Shown here one piece after another: positions 52,701 through 59,578 of a DNA stretch of 64,000 nucleotides; position 1 is the stretch's first letter, and each line of letters starts with the position of its first letter. Source of the DNA: Alistipes shahii WAL 8301 (GTDB lineage: Bacteria > Bacteroidota > Bacteroidia > Bacteroidales > Rikenellaceae); the NCBI RefSeq assembly GCF_025145845.1, contig NZ_CP102253.1, forward strand, positions 744,001 through 808,000. The letters are read 5' to 3'. The position numbers and the translations under genes are program-made. The notes beneath the pieces are model-generated. The model was not told where the DNA came from, did not search any database, and saw nothing but the letters and a program-made list of their open reading frames with translations.

Positions 52701-53109
52701 ACACGTCGACGCGATCCTCAGCGGCGAAGGCGTACTGCCTTTCGCACAGGGATCGAGCCGCGGCAACCTGCTGAGCAACATCACCGACCGTTGGACCGAG
52801 GCCAATCCCCGCCAGGATGTCTTCTACCCGCGCCTCTCGATCGGCAACATGAACATGAACTACGAAGCCAGCACGTGGTGGCTCAAAAATACCAGCTACC
52901 TGCGTCTGAAAAACATCGAACTCTCCTATACGCTCCCCGACCGCTGGATGAAACGCATCCACATCAACAATGCGCGCATCTTCATACAGGGCGTCAATCT
53001 GCTTACATTCAGCAAATTCAAACTGTGGGACGTGGAACTGGGCGACGGCCGCGGCGCAAAATATCCCAACATCGGTTCCGTCAGCCTGGGTATCAATTTC
53101 AACTTCTAA
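49759..53109 (+). CDS. SusC-type TonB-dependent receptor with STN domain
   Basis: The 1116-residue outer-membrane protein has a signal region (ITFLFLLATIGFIRPVSAQ), an STN domain (TLNVQNRPIKEVLTLIERQSDYIFVYYD, residues about 52-120) that contacts FecR, a carboxypeptidase-regulatory-like domain (ITGVVRDQNNDPLIGVTI), the plug with the family motif YGVRGANGVIIINTK and a 22-strand barrel ending LGINFNF. SusC proteins import glycans or other oligomers with energy from TonB. The STN domain means that this receptor also signals. Start ATG 49759 was taken; the signal peptide is preceded by about 25 extra residues. Confidence 0.96.
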   Translation: MYNKNGKIGLFKADNGGLFHLFRITFLFLLATIGFIRPVSAQTAEAAKTITLNVQNRPIKEVLTLIERQSDYIFVYYDNILDIHRKVTLKVTNQPISAVLKQLFAGTDNTWKLSGRQIVIGRSVAAAAATPRKITRITGVVRDQNNDPLIGVTIRIKARPNIGTATDINGKYLLDVYPDEVLEFSYVGYKSQDVSVAGQEIVDVVMLQNDAILDAVEVVGYGVQKKISVIGSQQTIATKELKVPVANLTQGLAGRVSGLVSVQRTSEPGFDDANIYIRGISTLTASMSAPLTLVDGVPRSFSNVDPEDIESFSILKDASATAVYGVRGANGVIIINTKSGLKGRPKFSVRYTEGLTKPTKITDFADGATYMEMSNEASLTRGGGKLYSQEIIDKTRRGEDPYLYPDVDWMKQILRNFSRNRSANVNVQGGSDKAVYYIGLAYYDENGMYKDTKLADYNSNTFYRRYNVTSNLTLNPFRTTEIKLGIQGYLANANYPASSQASIFESAYFTPPTYIAPLYPDGKLGAFSGGDINPVAQLGATGYANQWRSQVYSNLRITQQIYKGLSVSGMFSFDTYNYTSNRFTKTPNTYHATGRDANGNLLYEQTRQGTENLAYSLSAKGNRAIYLEAAVNYRNTFGRHTVSGMMLFNQSDEINTKATNVEEALPYRFRGLAGRFTYSFDDRYFGEFNFGYNGSENFAPKNRYGFFPSVGLGWVISNEPFFRGATEVIQYLKLRGTWGRVGNSQISGRRFAYLATVKDTNDTSYQFGKNMDQTYGTTAIDEYAVDVTWEIADKTNIGLDMRLLNNKFNLQFDAFKESRKGIYLRRTSIPSYFGMINNPYGNIGKVENKGIEMSVSYANSWRDWSLSVMGNYSFNRNKVLEDDSTVAYPWQKTIGNKVDQRFGLIALGLFESPEEIAAAPVQVGDTRPGDIRYKDINGDGKIDEYDKVPIGWGSVPEIVYGFGFSVGWKGLSLSAMFQGAAHVDAILSGEGVLPFAQGSSRGNLLSNITDRWTEANPRQDVFYPRLSIGNMNMNYEASTWWLKNTSYLRLKNIELSYTLPDRWMKRIHINNARIFIQGVNLLTFSKFKLWDVELGDGRGAKYPNIGSVSLGINFNF

Positions 53110-53124
53110 AATCCCCGACAAGCT

Positions 53125-54933
53125 ATGAAACTTAAAACAATACTCACTTTACTGGCCGCCCTCGGCATCCTGACCGCCTGCAACGACGACTTCTTCGACC
53201 AGGTTCCCGACGACCGGATCACCATCGAGCAGGTATTCCAGCGCACCTCCTACTCCGAGAAATACCTGGCTACCGTTTACAGCTACATCCGCGACGAGTC
53301 GCACCGCACCAACGGCGTGCCCTGGGACCCGTGTTCGGACGACCTGGACGTTACCTACGACCGCGAGGATTACAACTCCTTCAAGATGAACCTCGGCAAC
53401 TGGAGCGCATCGTCGAACTACTACGAGTACTGGTCGCACTACTACCGGGGCATCCGTTCGGCAACCTACTTCATCCAGCACATCGGCTCGAACCAGGAGA
53501 TGCTCGACGATCCTACGCGCGGCCCGATCGTCGTCGAACAATACAAGAACGAAGCCCGCTTCCTGCGCGCCTGGTTCTATTACTGCCTGCTGCGCCAGTA
53601 CGGTCCGTGCGTACTGCTGGGCGACGAAGTCCTTCCGGGCGACCTCGACCGCGACGATGTGAAGATGAACCTGCCGCGCAGTTCCTACGACGAGTGCGTG
53701 GATTACATCGTCGGCGAACTGGACGACATGATCGACAACAACCGCCTGCCGCTGCACTTCACCGTGCAGGCCGACAAGGATTACGGCCGGGCGACACTGG
53801 CCATGTGCATGGGACTCAAAAGCCGCGTACTGCTGCTGGCCGCCAGCGACCAGTTCAACGGCAACCCGGCCTACGCCAACGTGGTCAACACGGACGGCAA
53901 ACACCTTTTTTCGACCCGAAAAGACCCCGAAAAGTGGAACAAGGCCGCCCAGGCTGCAAAAGATGTCATCGACCTGGGAATTTTCGACCTCTACAAGGAG
54001 TACCACACCGACGGAACGCTCGACCCTTACCTGTCCTGCCGCAACGTTTTCCTGGAGAACTGGAACAGCGAGGTGATGATGGTCCGCATCAGCAACTACC
54101 TCAAACATTGGGAACGGTCGGCTTCACCCCGGCAGTTCAGCGGCTATGAAAGCATGGGGGCGACCCAGCAACTGGTCGACGCTTTCCGCATGAAAGACGG
54201 CACGGCCATTACCCCGGACAAGGAGAGCGGCTATTCGAAGGCGAACTACTCCGACCCCAAATCGGGCTGGGTATTCGCTCCCGCCGGTACGCGCAACATG
54301 TTCGTCAATCGTGAACCGCGTTTCTACGTCAACATCTGCTTCAACGGCGCCTACTGGATCGGCGATCAGAAAACCCGCATCCAGCTCTACTACACCGGAG
54401 GATCGGGAAAGAAAGGCACGTGGGACTTCCCGCGTTCGGGATACATCGCCATCAAAAACGTTTCGCCCTCGTCCAATCCCAAGAACGGCAACTACATCAA
54501 GCGTCCCTTCGTCATCATGCGTTACGCCGAGATACTGCTCAACTACGTCGAGGCGCTCAACGAATACGATCCCGGGAATGCGGACATCGAAACCTACCTG
54601 AACAAAATCCGCGAGCGCGGCGGCCTGGGACCGGTCCAAAGCGATCTCAACCAGAGTCAAATGCGCGAGCAGATCCGGCTGGAACGCCGCATCGAACTCT
54701 GCTTCGAGCAACTGCGCTATTTCGACACCCGCCGCTGGCTGATCGCCGACCAGACCGACGGAGGACCCTTCTACGGCATGAACGTCGACGCAGGCAACAG
54801 CTTCACCGACGAGGCGTTCTACGAGAAAACCGTATTCGAAACCCGCGTGTTCCGGCCCGAGTTCTACCTTTTCCCCATTCCCCAGTCCGAAATCAACCGC
54901 GATCCGCAGATCGTCCAGAATCCCGGATGGTAA
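53125..54933 (+). CDS. SusD/RagB-family surface lipoprotein
   Basis: The 602-residue lipoprotein (LTLLAALGILTACNDDFFDQ) is the lid partner of SusC. It has the SusD pattern: FQRTSYSEKYLATVYSYI near the start, helical TPR pairs (NEARFLRAWFYYCLLRQYGPCVLL) and the C-terminal signature PFVIMRYAEILLNYVEALNE and LDRL-type IRLERRIELCFEQLRYFDTRRW. The last residues RDPQIVQNPGW are typical. It follows susC by 15 bases. The bound substrate cannot be read from the sequence. Confidence 0.95.
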   Translation: MKLKTILTLLAALGILTACNDDFFDQVPDDRITIEQVFQRTSYSEKYLATVYSYIRDESHRTNGVPWDPCSDDLDVTYDREDYNSFKMNLGNWSASSNYYEYWSHYYRGIRSATYFIQHIGSNQEMLDDPTRGPIVVEQYKNEARFLRAWFYYCLLRQYGPCVLLGDEVLPGDLDRDDVKMNLPRSSYDECVDYIVGELDDMIDNNRLPLHFTVQADKDYGRATLAMCMGLKSRVLLLAASDQFNGNPAYANVVNTDGKHLFSTRKDPEKWNKAAQAAKDVIDLGIFDLYKEYHTDGTLDPYLSCRNVFLENWNSEVMMVRISNYLKHWERSASPRQFSGYESMGATQQLVDAFRMKDGTAITPDKESGYSKANYSDPKSGWVFAPAGTRNMFVNREPRFYVNICFNGAYWIGDQKTRIQLYYTGGSGKKGTWDFPRSGYIAIKNVSPSSNPKNGNYIKRPFVIMRYAEILLNYVEALNEYDPGNADIETYLNKIRERGGLGPVQSDLNQSQMREQIRLERRIELCFEQLRYFDTRRWLIADQTDGGPFYGMNVDAGNSFTDEAFYEKTVFETRVFRPEFYLFPIPQSEINRDPQIVQNPGW

Positions 54934-54954
54934 CCGTAAAAACGAATAACGACT

Positions 54955-55947
54955 ATGAAACTTACGAAATACCTGGCTGTCCTCTGCTGCGGAACGCTCT
55001 TCGCAGCCTGCGAAAACCCGATTCAGGACGACCTGAACGTGGACAACCCCGAGAACTATACGCGTATTTACACGGTCAACGCCGTCGACGACGCCTCCAA
55101 GAACACACTCTCATTCCCGCTCGAACGCGACACGTCGCTCATGGTCTACGCCAACCTGAGCGGAATCCGCAACCCGGGATGCGATGTGACGGTCAAATTT
55201 CGCGTCGCCCCCGAACTGGTGGATACCTACAATCAGAAGCACCAGAGCAACTACCCGATGATGCTTGATGGAAGCTACACGATCGAGAACCTCGAAGCCG
55301 TGATTCCTAACGGGAAATACATCTCCTCGCCCATCCGGATCGCCATCAACAGCCAGGCGTTCGACGGCGTGGGCGTCTTCCTGCTGCCGGTACGGATCGA
55401 GAATGTGACACCCGACCTGGCCGTCAACGAATCGTTGCAGACGGCTTACCTGCGCATCAACGGCTACTACACCGAAAATCCGTTCCCGAGATACGACAGG
55501 AGCGGCTGGTCGATCGCCGGGTTCTCGACGCAGGAGGCTGAAGCGACATCGACCTACCCCAACCGCGGATTGGCCGTTTCGATCATCGACGGCGAAAACA
55601 ACACCTATTGGGGTACGCAGTGGCGTAACGCCAAACCCGGCCCGCCGCACTGGATCGCCGTCGACATGGGCGCACCCAAGGAACTGCACGGACTCACGAT
55701 CCGCGGACGGTCTGACAAAGAAGGCTCCGACGTTCCCAAGAGCAGCGGCAACCCGCGTATCTTCAACATCGACGTGAGCGACGACAACCAAAACTGGACC
55801 CATGCAGGGACCTTTACCGTCGAAAACCGGATCGAGAACACGGTATACCTCGACCACAAGGCAACGGGGCGCTATTTCCGTATCTTCGTCACCGCCACGC
55901 AGGCCGACCTCTACCAGACCTGCATCGCCGAAGTATGGGCATTCTGA
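54955..55947 (+). CDS. DUF1735/F5-8 type C (discoidin) lipoprotein
   Basis: The 330-residue lipoprotein (LAVLCCGTLFAACENP) has an N-terminal DUF1735 domain (FPLERDTSLMVYANLSGIRNPGCDV, residues about 35-150) and a C-terminal F5/8C module (NTYWGTQWRNAKPGPPHWIAVDMG, residues about 175-330, ending TCIAEVWAF). Such proteins sit where SusE/SusF do and bind the substrate at the surface. It follows susD by 21 bases. Confidence 0.88.
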   Translation: MKLTKYLAVLCCGTLFAACENPIQDDLNVDNPENYTRIYTVNAVDDASKNTLSFPLERDTSLMVYANLSGIRNPGCDVTVKFRVAPELVDTYNQKHQSNYPMMLDGSYTIENLEAVIPNGKYISSPIRIAINSQAFDGVGVFLLPVRIENVTPDLAVNESLQTAYLRINGYYTENPFPRYDRSGWSIAGFSTQEAEATSTYPNRGLAVSIIDGENNTYWGTQWRNAKPGPPHWIAVDMGAPKELHGLTIRGRSDKEGSDVPKSSGNPRIFNIDVSDDNQNWTHAGTFTVENRIENTVYLDHKATGRYFRIFVTATQADLYQTCIAEVWAF

Positions 55948-55982
55948 TCCGACTAACAAATTTTTAAACCAAACGAAAGACT

Positions 55983-56864
55983 ATGAAAAAGACTATATGT
56001 CTGTGGGCGCTGCTCCTGATTGTCGTTTCATGCACCAACGACGACAATTACAACGACGAGCACGGAGACAAGGCAGTCATTCCACCCAAAGGCAGGATCA
56101 TCCGCATAATGACCTACAACATCTACGGCGCACGCGCCACAAGCCCCGCCAATGCAGCCGATCTGGACGCGCTGGCCGAGGTAATCCGCCGGCAGGACCC
56201 CGACTTCGTAACCCTCAACGAGGTGGATGTCTTCACCAACCGCACGGGAAAAGACGTACACCAGGCCCGCGACCTGGCAGCCAAACTCGGTATGGAGTGG
56301 CACTTCTCGAAAGCCATCGACCGCGACGGAGGCGAATACGGCGACGCCGTGCTGTCGAAACACCCGATTATAGAGACCCGCAGTTACCGGCTCCCCTGCG
56401 CCGCTTCGCAACCGGGAGAGGACCGTTCGCTGTGCGTCATCCGCGTCGAGATCGACGGCAAAGACCTCTATGTCGCCTCGACGCACCTCGATCATCTTTC
56501 GGGCGATGCGAGCCGCCTGGTGCAGGCCAATGAGATCCGCCGTATCCGCGACACGGAACTGGACGGAGACCTCATCCTTGCGGGCGACCTCAACGCCATT
56601 CCCAGTTCGAACGTCATCGCCACGATGACCGCGTTCCTGACCAATGTCGGAACGATCGACCAATACACTTTCCCGTCGGAGAATCCCACCCGCAAGATCG
56701 ACTACATACTGTATGCCCCGATCGGACACTTCGGCGTACAGAACTGCACAGTGGTTTCGCGCAGCGACCAGCAGGTCGACGGCGTCGACGCCTCGGACCA
56801 CCGCCCCGTCGTGGCCGACATCCGGTTCCAGACCGAGGAAGACCTCCCGGAGAATCAGGAATAA
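55983..56864 (+). CDS. Endonuclease/exonuclease/phosphatase-fold lipoprotein
   Basis: The 293-residue lipoprotein (LWALLLIVVSCTNDDN) has all motifs of the DNase I/sphingomyelinase/inositol phosphatase fold: MTYNIYG, LNEVDVFTNRTG, ASTHLDHL, LAGDLNAIPSS, KIDYILYAP and the terminal ASDHRPVVADI, so the catalytic Asn, Glu, Asp and His residues are present. It hydrolyses a phosphodiester or phosphomonoester bond, probably on the surface or in the periplasm. Members include nucleases, sphingomyelinases and phosphoinositide phosphatases, so the bond cleaved is open. It lies between the binding lipoprotein and a second phosphoesterase. Confidence 0.9.
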   Translation: MKKTICLWALLLIVVSCTNDDNYNDEHGDKAVIPPKGRIIRIMTYNIYGARATSPANAADLDALAEVIRRQDPDFVTLNEVDVFTNRTGKDVHQARDLAAKLGMEWHFSKAIDRDGGEYGDAVLSKHPIIETRSYRLPCAASQPGEDRSLCVIRVEIDGKDLYVASTHLDHLSGDASRLVQANEIRRIRDTELDGDLILAGDLNAIPSSNVIATMTAFLTNVGTIDQYTFPSENPTRKIDYILYAPIGHFGVQNCTVVSRSDQQVDGVDASDHRPVVADIRFQTEEDLPENQE

Positions 56865-56876
56865 AGCGTTCGGAAG

Positions 56877-58046
56877 ATGAAAAAACTGCTATTCACACTC
56901 CTCGGGCTGGCAGCGGCACTGACGCTGCCGGCCCAGGATTTCAAGATCACGCATGGCCCGTGGCTGTGCGACATGACCGAAGACGGCGTAACCGTCCTGT
57001 GGACTACCAACAAACCCGCTTTGTCATGGGTCGAGGCAACCGAGGACGACGGACGCAGTTTCTACGCCGCCGAACATACCCGCCATTACGAAACCGTCGC
57101 GGGCCGCAAACAGGCGCACAAGACGCTGCACGCCGTGCGGCTGAACAACCTGCGTCCCGGAACGAAATACTGCTACCGCATCTTCTCGCAGGAGGTACTC
57201 GAATGGAAACACGGAGACAACGTCCTCTACGGCAGGACCGTTGCCAGCAATGTCTACAAACGCGCACCGTTCCGGTTCCGGACATTCCCGGCAACGGGAA
57301 CCGACTGTTCGTTCGTCATCCTGAACGACATCCACGGACGCGCCGACGACATGACCGAACTGTGCCGGGAAATCAATTTCGGCAAACACGACTTCGTAAT
57401 GCTCAACGGCGACATGTCCAACAGCATTGAAAATGAGGAGCAGTTGTTCCGGGATTTCATCGACGCCTCGGTAAACCTTTACGCCTCGGAGACCCCGATA
57501 CTCTACAACCGCGGCAACCATGAGACGCGCGGCGTCTTCGCCGACCGTCTGCACGACTATTTCCCGACGCGCAGCGGCCGTCACTACCAACTCTGCAAAG
57601 TCGGATCGGTCTGTTTCTTGCTGCTCGACTGCGGCGAAGACAAGCCTGACACGGACATCGAATACGGAGGGCTTGCCGACTACGACGCCTATCGCCGCGA
57701 AGAGTGCGAATGGCTCCGCAGGGCGGTGGCCTCCGAAACCTTCCGCAACGCCTCGGCACGCGTCGTCTTCCTCCATATTCCGCTCGACGGCGGAACGTGG
57801 CACGGCAGCAACCACCTCCGGAATCTGTTCCTGCCGATCCTCAACGAGGCCGGCATCAATATCATGTTCTCCGGCCACACGCACCGCTACGGCTTCCACC
57901 CGGCAAACGACGAAGTTCGGTTCCCGGTCGTGGTCAACGGCAATCAAAGCTACATACGGTGCGACATGACAGGCGACCGAATCGCGATCCGAATCGTCGG
58001 TCCCGGCGGACGCGTCGCACACACACACGAATTCCCACTCCGCTAA
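56877..58046 (+). CDS. Secreted metallophosphoesterase with FN3-like N-terminal domain
   Basis: The 389-residue product has a signal peptide (MKKLLFTLLGLAAALTLPAQ), an N-terminal beta-sandwich like that of purple acid phosphatases (ITHGPWLCDMTEDGVTVLWTTNKPA, residues about 22-135) and the calcineurin-like metal site: NDIHG, NGDMSN, RGNHE, HIPLDGG and SGHTHRYGF. It would remove phosphate from a periplasmic substrate, perhaps the product of the preceding phosphodiesterase. It is the last gene on the plus strand, converging on the sigma factor gene at a shared terminator. Confidence 0.92.
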   Translation: MKKLLFTLLGLAAALTLPAQDFKITHGPWLCDMTEDGVTVLWTTNKPALSWVEATEDDGRSFYAAEHTRHYETVAGRKQAHKTLHAVRLNNLRPGTKYCYRIFSQEVLEWKHGDNVLYGRTVASNVYKRAPFRFRTFPATGTDCSFVILNDIHGRADDMTELCREINFGKHDFVMLNGDMSNSIENEEQLFRDFIDASVNLYASETPILYNRGNHETRGVFADRLHDYFPTRSGRHYQLCKVGSVCFLLLDCGEDKPDTDIEYGGLADYDAYRREECEWLRRAVASETFRNASARVVFLHIPLDGGTWHGSNHLRNLFLPILNEAGINIMFSGHTHRYGFHPANDEVRFPVVVNGNQSYIRCDMTGDRIAIRIVGPGGRVAHTHEFPLR

Positions 58047-58062
58047 CGAGGCGGAAAAAACA

Positions 58063-58095
58063 ATGCCCTGCACCGTTTCGGTGCAGGGCATCTTC
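58063..58095. terminator. Bidirectional terminator
   Basis: ATGCCCTGCACC (58063-58074) pairs perfectly with GGTGCAGGGCAT (58080-58091), loop GTTTC. A T-tract follows on both strands (CTTCTGTTTTT on plus, TTTTTTCC on minus), so it ends both the phosphoesterase operon and the sigma factor gene. Confidence 0.9.
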
Positions 58096-58101
58096 TGTTT
58101 T

Positions 58102-58671
58102 TCAGAGGAAAAGCCGCAGAAATCCGCTGCGGCTGAGCCGGAGCCGAAGCTGGGAGAGCGCCGCCCCGATATGCTTTTCGACGGTCTTGACGCTGATGTT
58201 GAGCCGCTCGGCGATCTCCCGGTTTTTCAGGCCTGTCGTGCGGCTCAACAGGAACACCCGGCGGCACTGCTCGGAAAGTCCCGAAATGCAGCAGTCGATC
58301 TCCTCGCTCAACTGCGATAACTGGAACTCCTCTTCGATATGGTCGGCGACAAGCGTACGAATACAGACATCCAACTCGTCCAGTCCGGATTCCCCCCCCC
58401 GCCATTTTTTGGAGCGCAGCAAATCTATGGCACGGTTCTTCACGGCGACAAACAGCAGCGGCAGCAGCGGCCGGTCGAAGTCCACCTCCTCCCGCCGTTC
58501 CCACAAGGCAAGAAAGACATCCTGCACGATGTCTTCCGACGCCTTGCGGTCATGGACCATCTGAAAAGCCCGTGCACACAAGGGTTCATAGTGATCGCGG
58601 AATAGTTGCTGAAAATACGCCGAATGGTTTTCCACAGTTTTCTCAAAATATGTCGGAATACTCCGAATCAT
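58102..58671 (-). CDS. ECF RNA polymerase sigma factor with internal G9 tract
   Basis: The 189-residue protein has sigma region 2 (YFQQLFRDHYEPLCARAFQMVHDRKASEDIVQDVFLALWERREE) and region 4 (LSEQCRRVFLLSRTTGLKNREIAERLNISVKTVEKHI). It is the likely partner of the FecR encoded at 48449, the only anti-sigma gene in view. The linker between regions 2 and 4 is coded by a run of nine G (58392-58400 on the complementary strand), in frame as sequenced. A consensus promoter ends two bases before ATG 58671, so the message may be leaderless, or GTG 58635 may be the true start, which would still keep region 2. Confidence 0.9.
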   Translation of the reverse strand: MIRSIPTYFEKTVENHSAYFQQLFRDHYEPLCARAFQMVHDRKASEDIVQDVFLALWERREEVDFDRPLLPLLFVAVKNRAIDLLRSKKWRGGESGLDELDVCIRTLVADHIEEEFQLSQLSEEIDCCISGLSEQCRRVFLLSRTTGLKNREIAERLNISVKTVEKHIGAALSQLRLRLSRSGFLRLFL

Positions 58672-58672
58672 T

Positions 58673-58702
58673 CAAATATAGCGATAATTCGGGAAATTGC
58701 AA
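58673..58702 (-). promoter_or_regulatory. Promoter of the ECF sigma gene
   Basis: TTG (58700-58702; TTTTG in context), 19 bases and TATATTTG (58673-58680) on the minus strand match the consensus exactly. The distance to ATG 58671 is only one base. Confidence 0.72.
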
Positions 58703-58791
58703 AATTTGGACTGCCGCCAACTATCTCCGTCTTCGAGTAGATTCCACACCGCAGGGCATCCTGTCCCCGCTGCGCGGGGCACAGGCACAAA

Positions 58792-58827
58792 AAAGGCAGG
58801 ACCGCTCTTGCGGGTCCTGCCTTTAAT
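58792..58827 (-). terminator. Terminator of the lytic transglycosylase gene
   Basis: On the minus strand AAAGGCAGGACC pairs with GGTCCTGCCTTT around an eight-base loop and is followed by TTTT. It lies 15 bases past the stop of the gene. Confidence 0.88.
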
Positions 58828-58841
58828 TTATCCTGCCGCCG

Positions 58842-59534
58842 TTACCTTCCGGCGATGCGGCAGTATCTGTCGTAGCGTCCTATCACGTCGTTCACATAGG
58901 CCAGCGTCTGCCGGCTGCCGGTGAATCGTCCGCATCTGACCACTTCGTTCTCGTAGAATTCCGGCTCGGCCTTCAGCGTAAGGTACCGGGCCACGACCTC
59001 CCACGAGTTGGGGTTCTCTCCGTTCAGGCGGGCCAGACGGCGGGCGTCGTTCACATGGCCGATACCGCTGTTATACGAGGCCAGGATGATGCTCATGCGG
59101 TCTTTTTCAGGTGTCCCTTCCGGAAAACGGAGCGACGACATGATCTTCGACATCAGTTTGTTGGCCAACCAGATATTGGTCCTCGGATCAGTGATCTCGG
59201 CCGCGGGGACGTCGAACTGACGCGCCACCGAAGGCATGATCTGCATCAGGCCGCGGGCCCCGCTGCGCGAGGTGATGTCGGGCGTGAAGCGCGATTCGTG
59301 GTAGGCGATGGCGCTCATCAGGCGCCAGTCGTGGCCCTCCTCTTCGCTGATGTTGCGAATCAGATTGTCGTAGGCCGAAATGACGTAACTGCCCTCGGGG
59401 AGCAGCGAGTGGTGCATCTCGGCCAGTGCGTTCAGTGCGTCGTCCGTCGCGGGTGCGCTGAACTGGGCGTTGAAGCCGTAAAATGTCGTAAGAATGGTTA
59501 AGAACGCAAACGTTAATACGGTCTTTTTTAACAT
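58842..59534 (-). CDS. Lytic transglycosylase (SLT domain)
   Basis: The 230-residue product has a signal peptide (LTFAFLTILTTFYGFNAQ) and an SLT goose-lysozyme-like domain with the catalytic Glu in AIAYHESRFTPDITSRSGARGLMQIMP and the later ILASYNSGIGHVNDARRL and YVNDVIGRYDRYCRI. It cuts peptidoglycan to form 1,6-anhydroMurNAc, feeding the recycling enzymes of the murQ type. ATG 59534 was chosen because the alternative 16 codons upstream is a TTG that spoils the signal peptide. It follows the porin gene by 44 bases. Confidence 0.92.
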   Translation of the reverse strand: MLKKTVLTFAFLTILTTFYGFNAQFSAPATDDALNALAEMHHSLLPEGSYVISAYDNLIRNISEEEGHDWRLMSAIAYHESRFTPDITSRSGARGLMQIMPSVARQFDVPAAEITDPRTNIWLANKLMSKIMSSLRFPEGTPEKDRMSIILASYNSGIGHVNDARRLARLNGENPNSWEVVARYLTLKAEPEFYENEVVRCGRFTGSRQTLAYVNDVIGRYDRYCRIAGR

Positions 59535-59578
59535 AAAATGTTGTTTTGCGGGCAGCTTACACCGCGCAGAACAGCACG

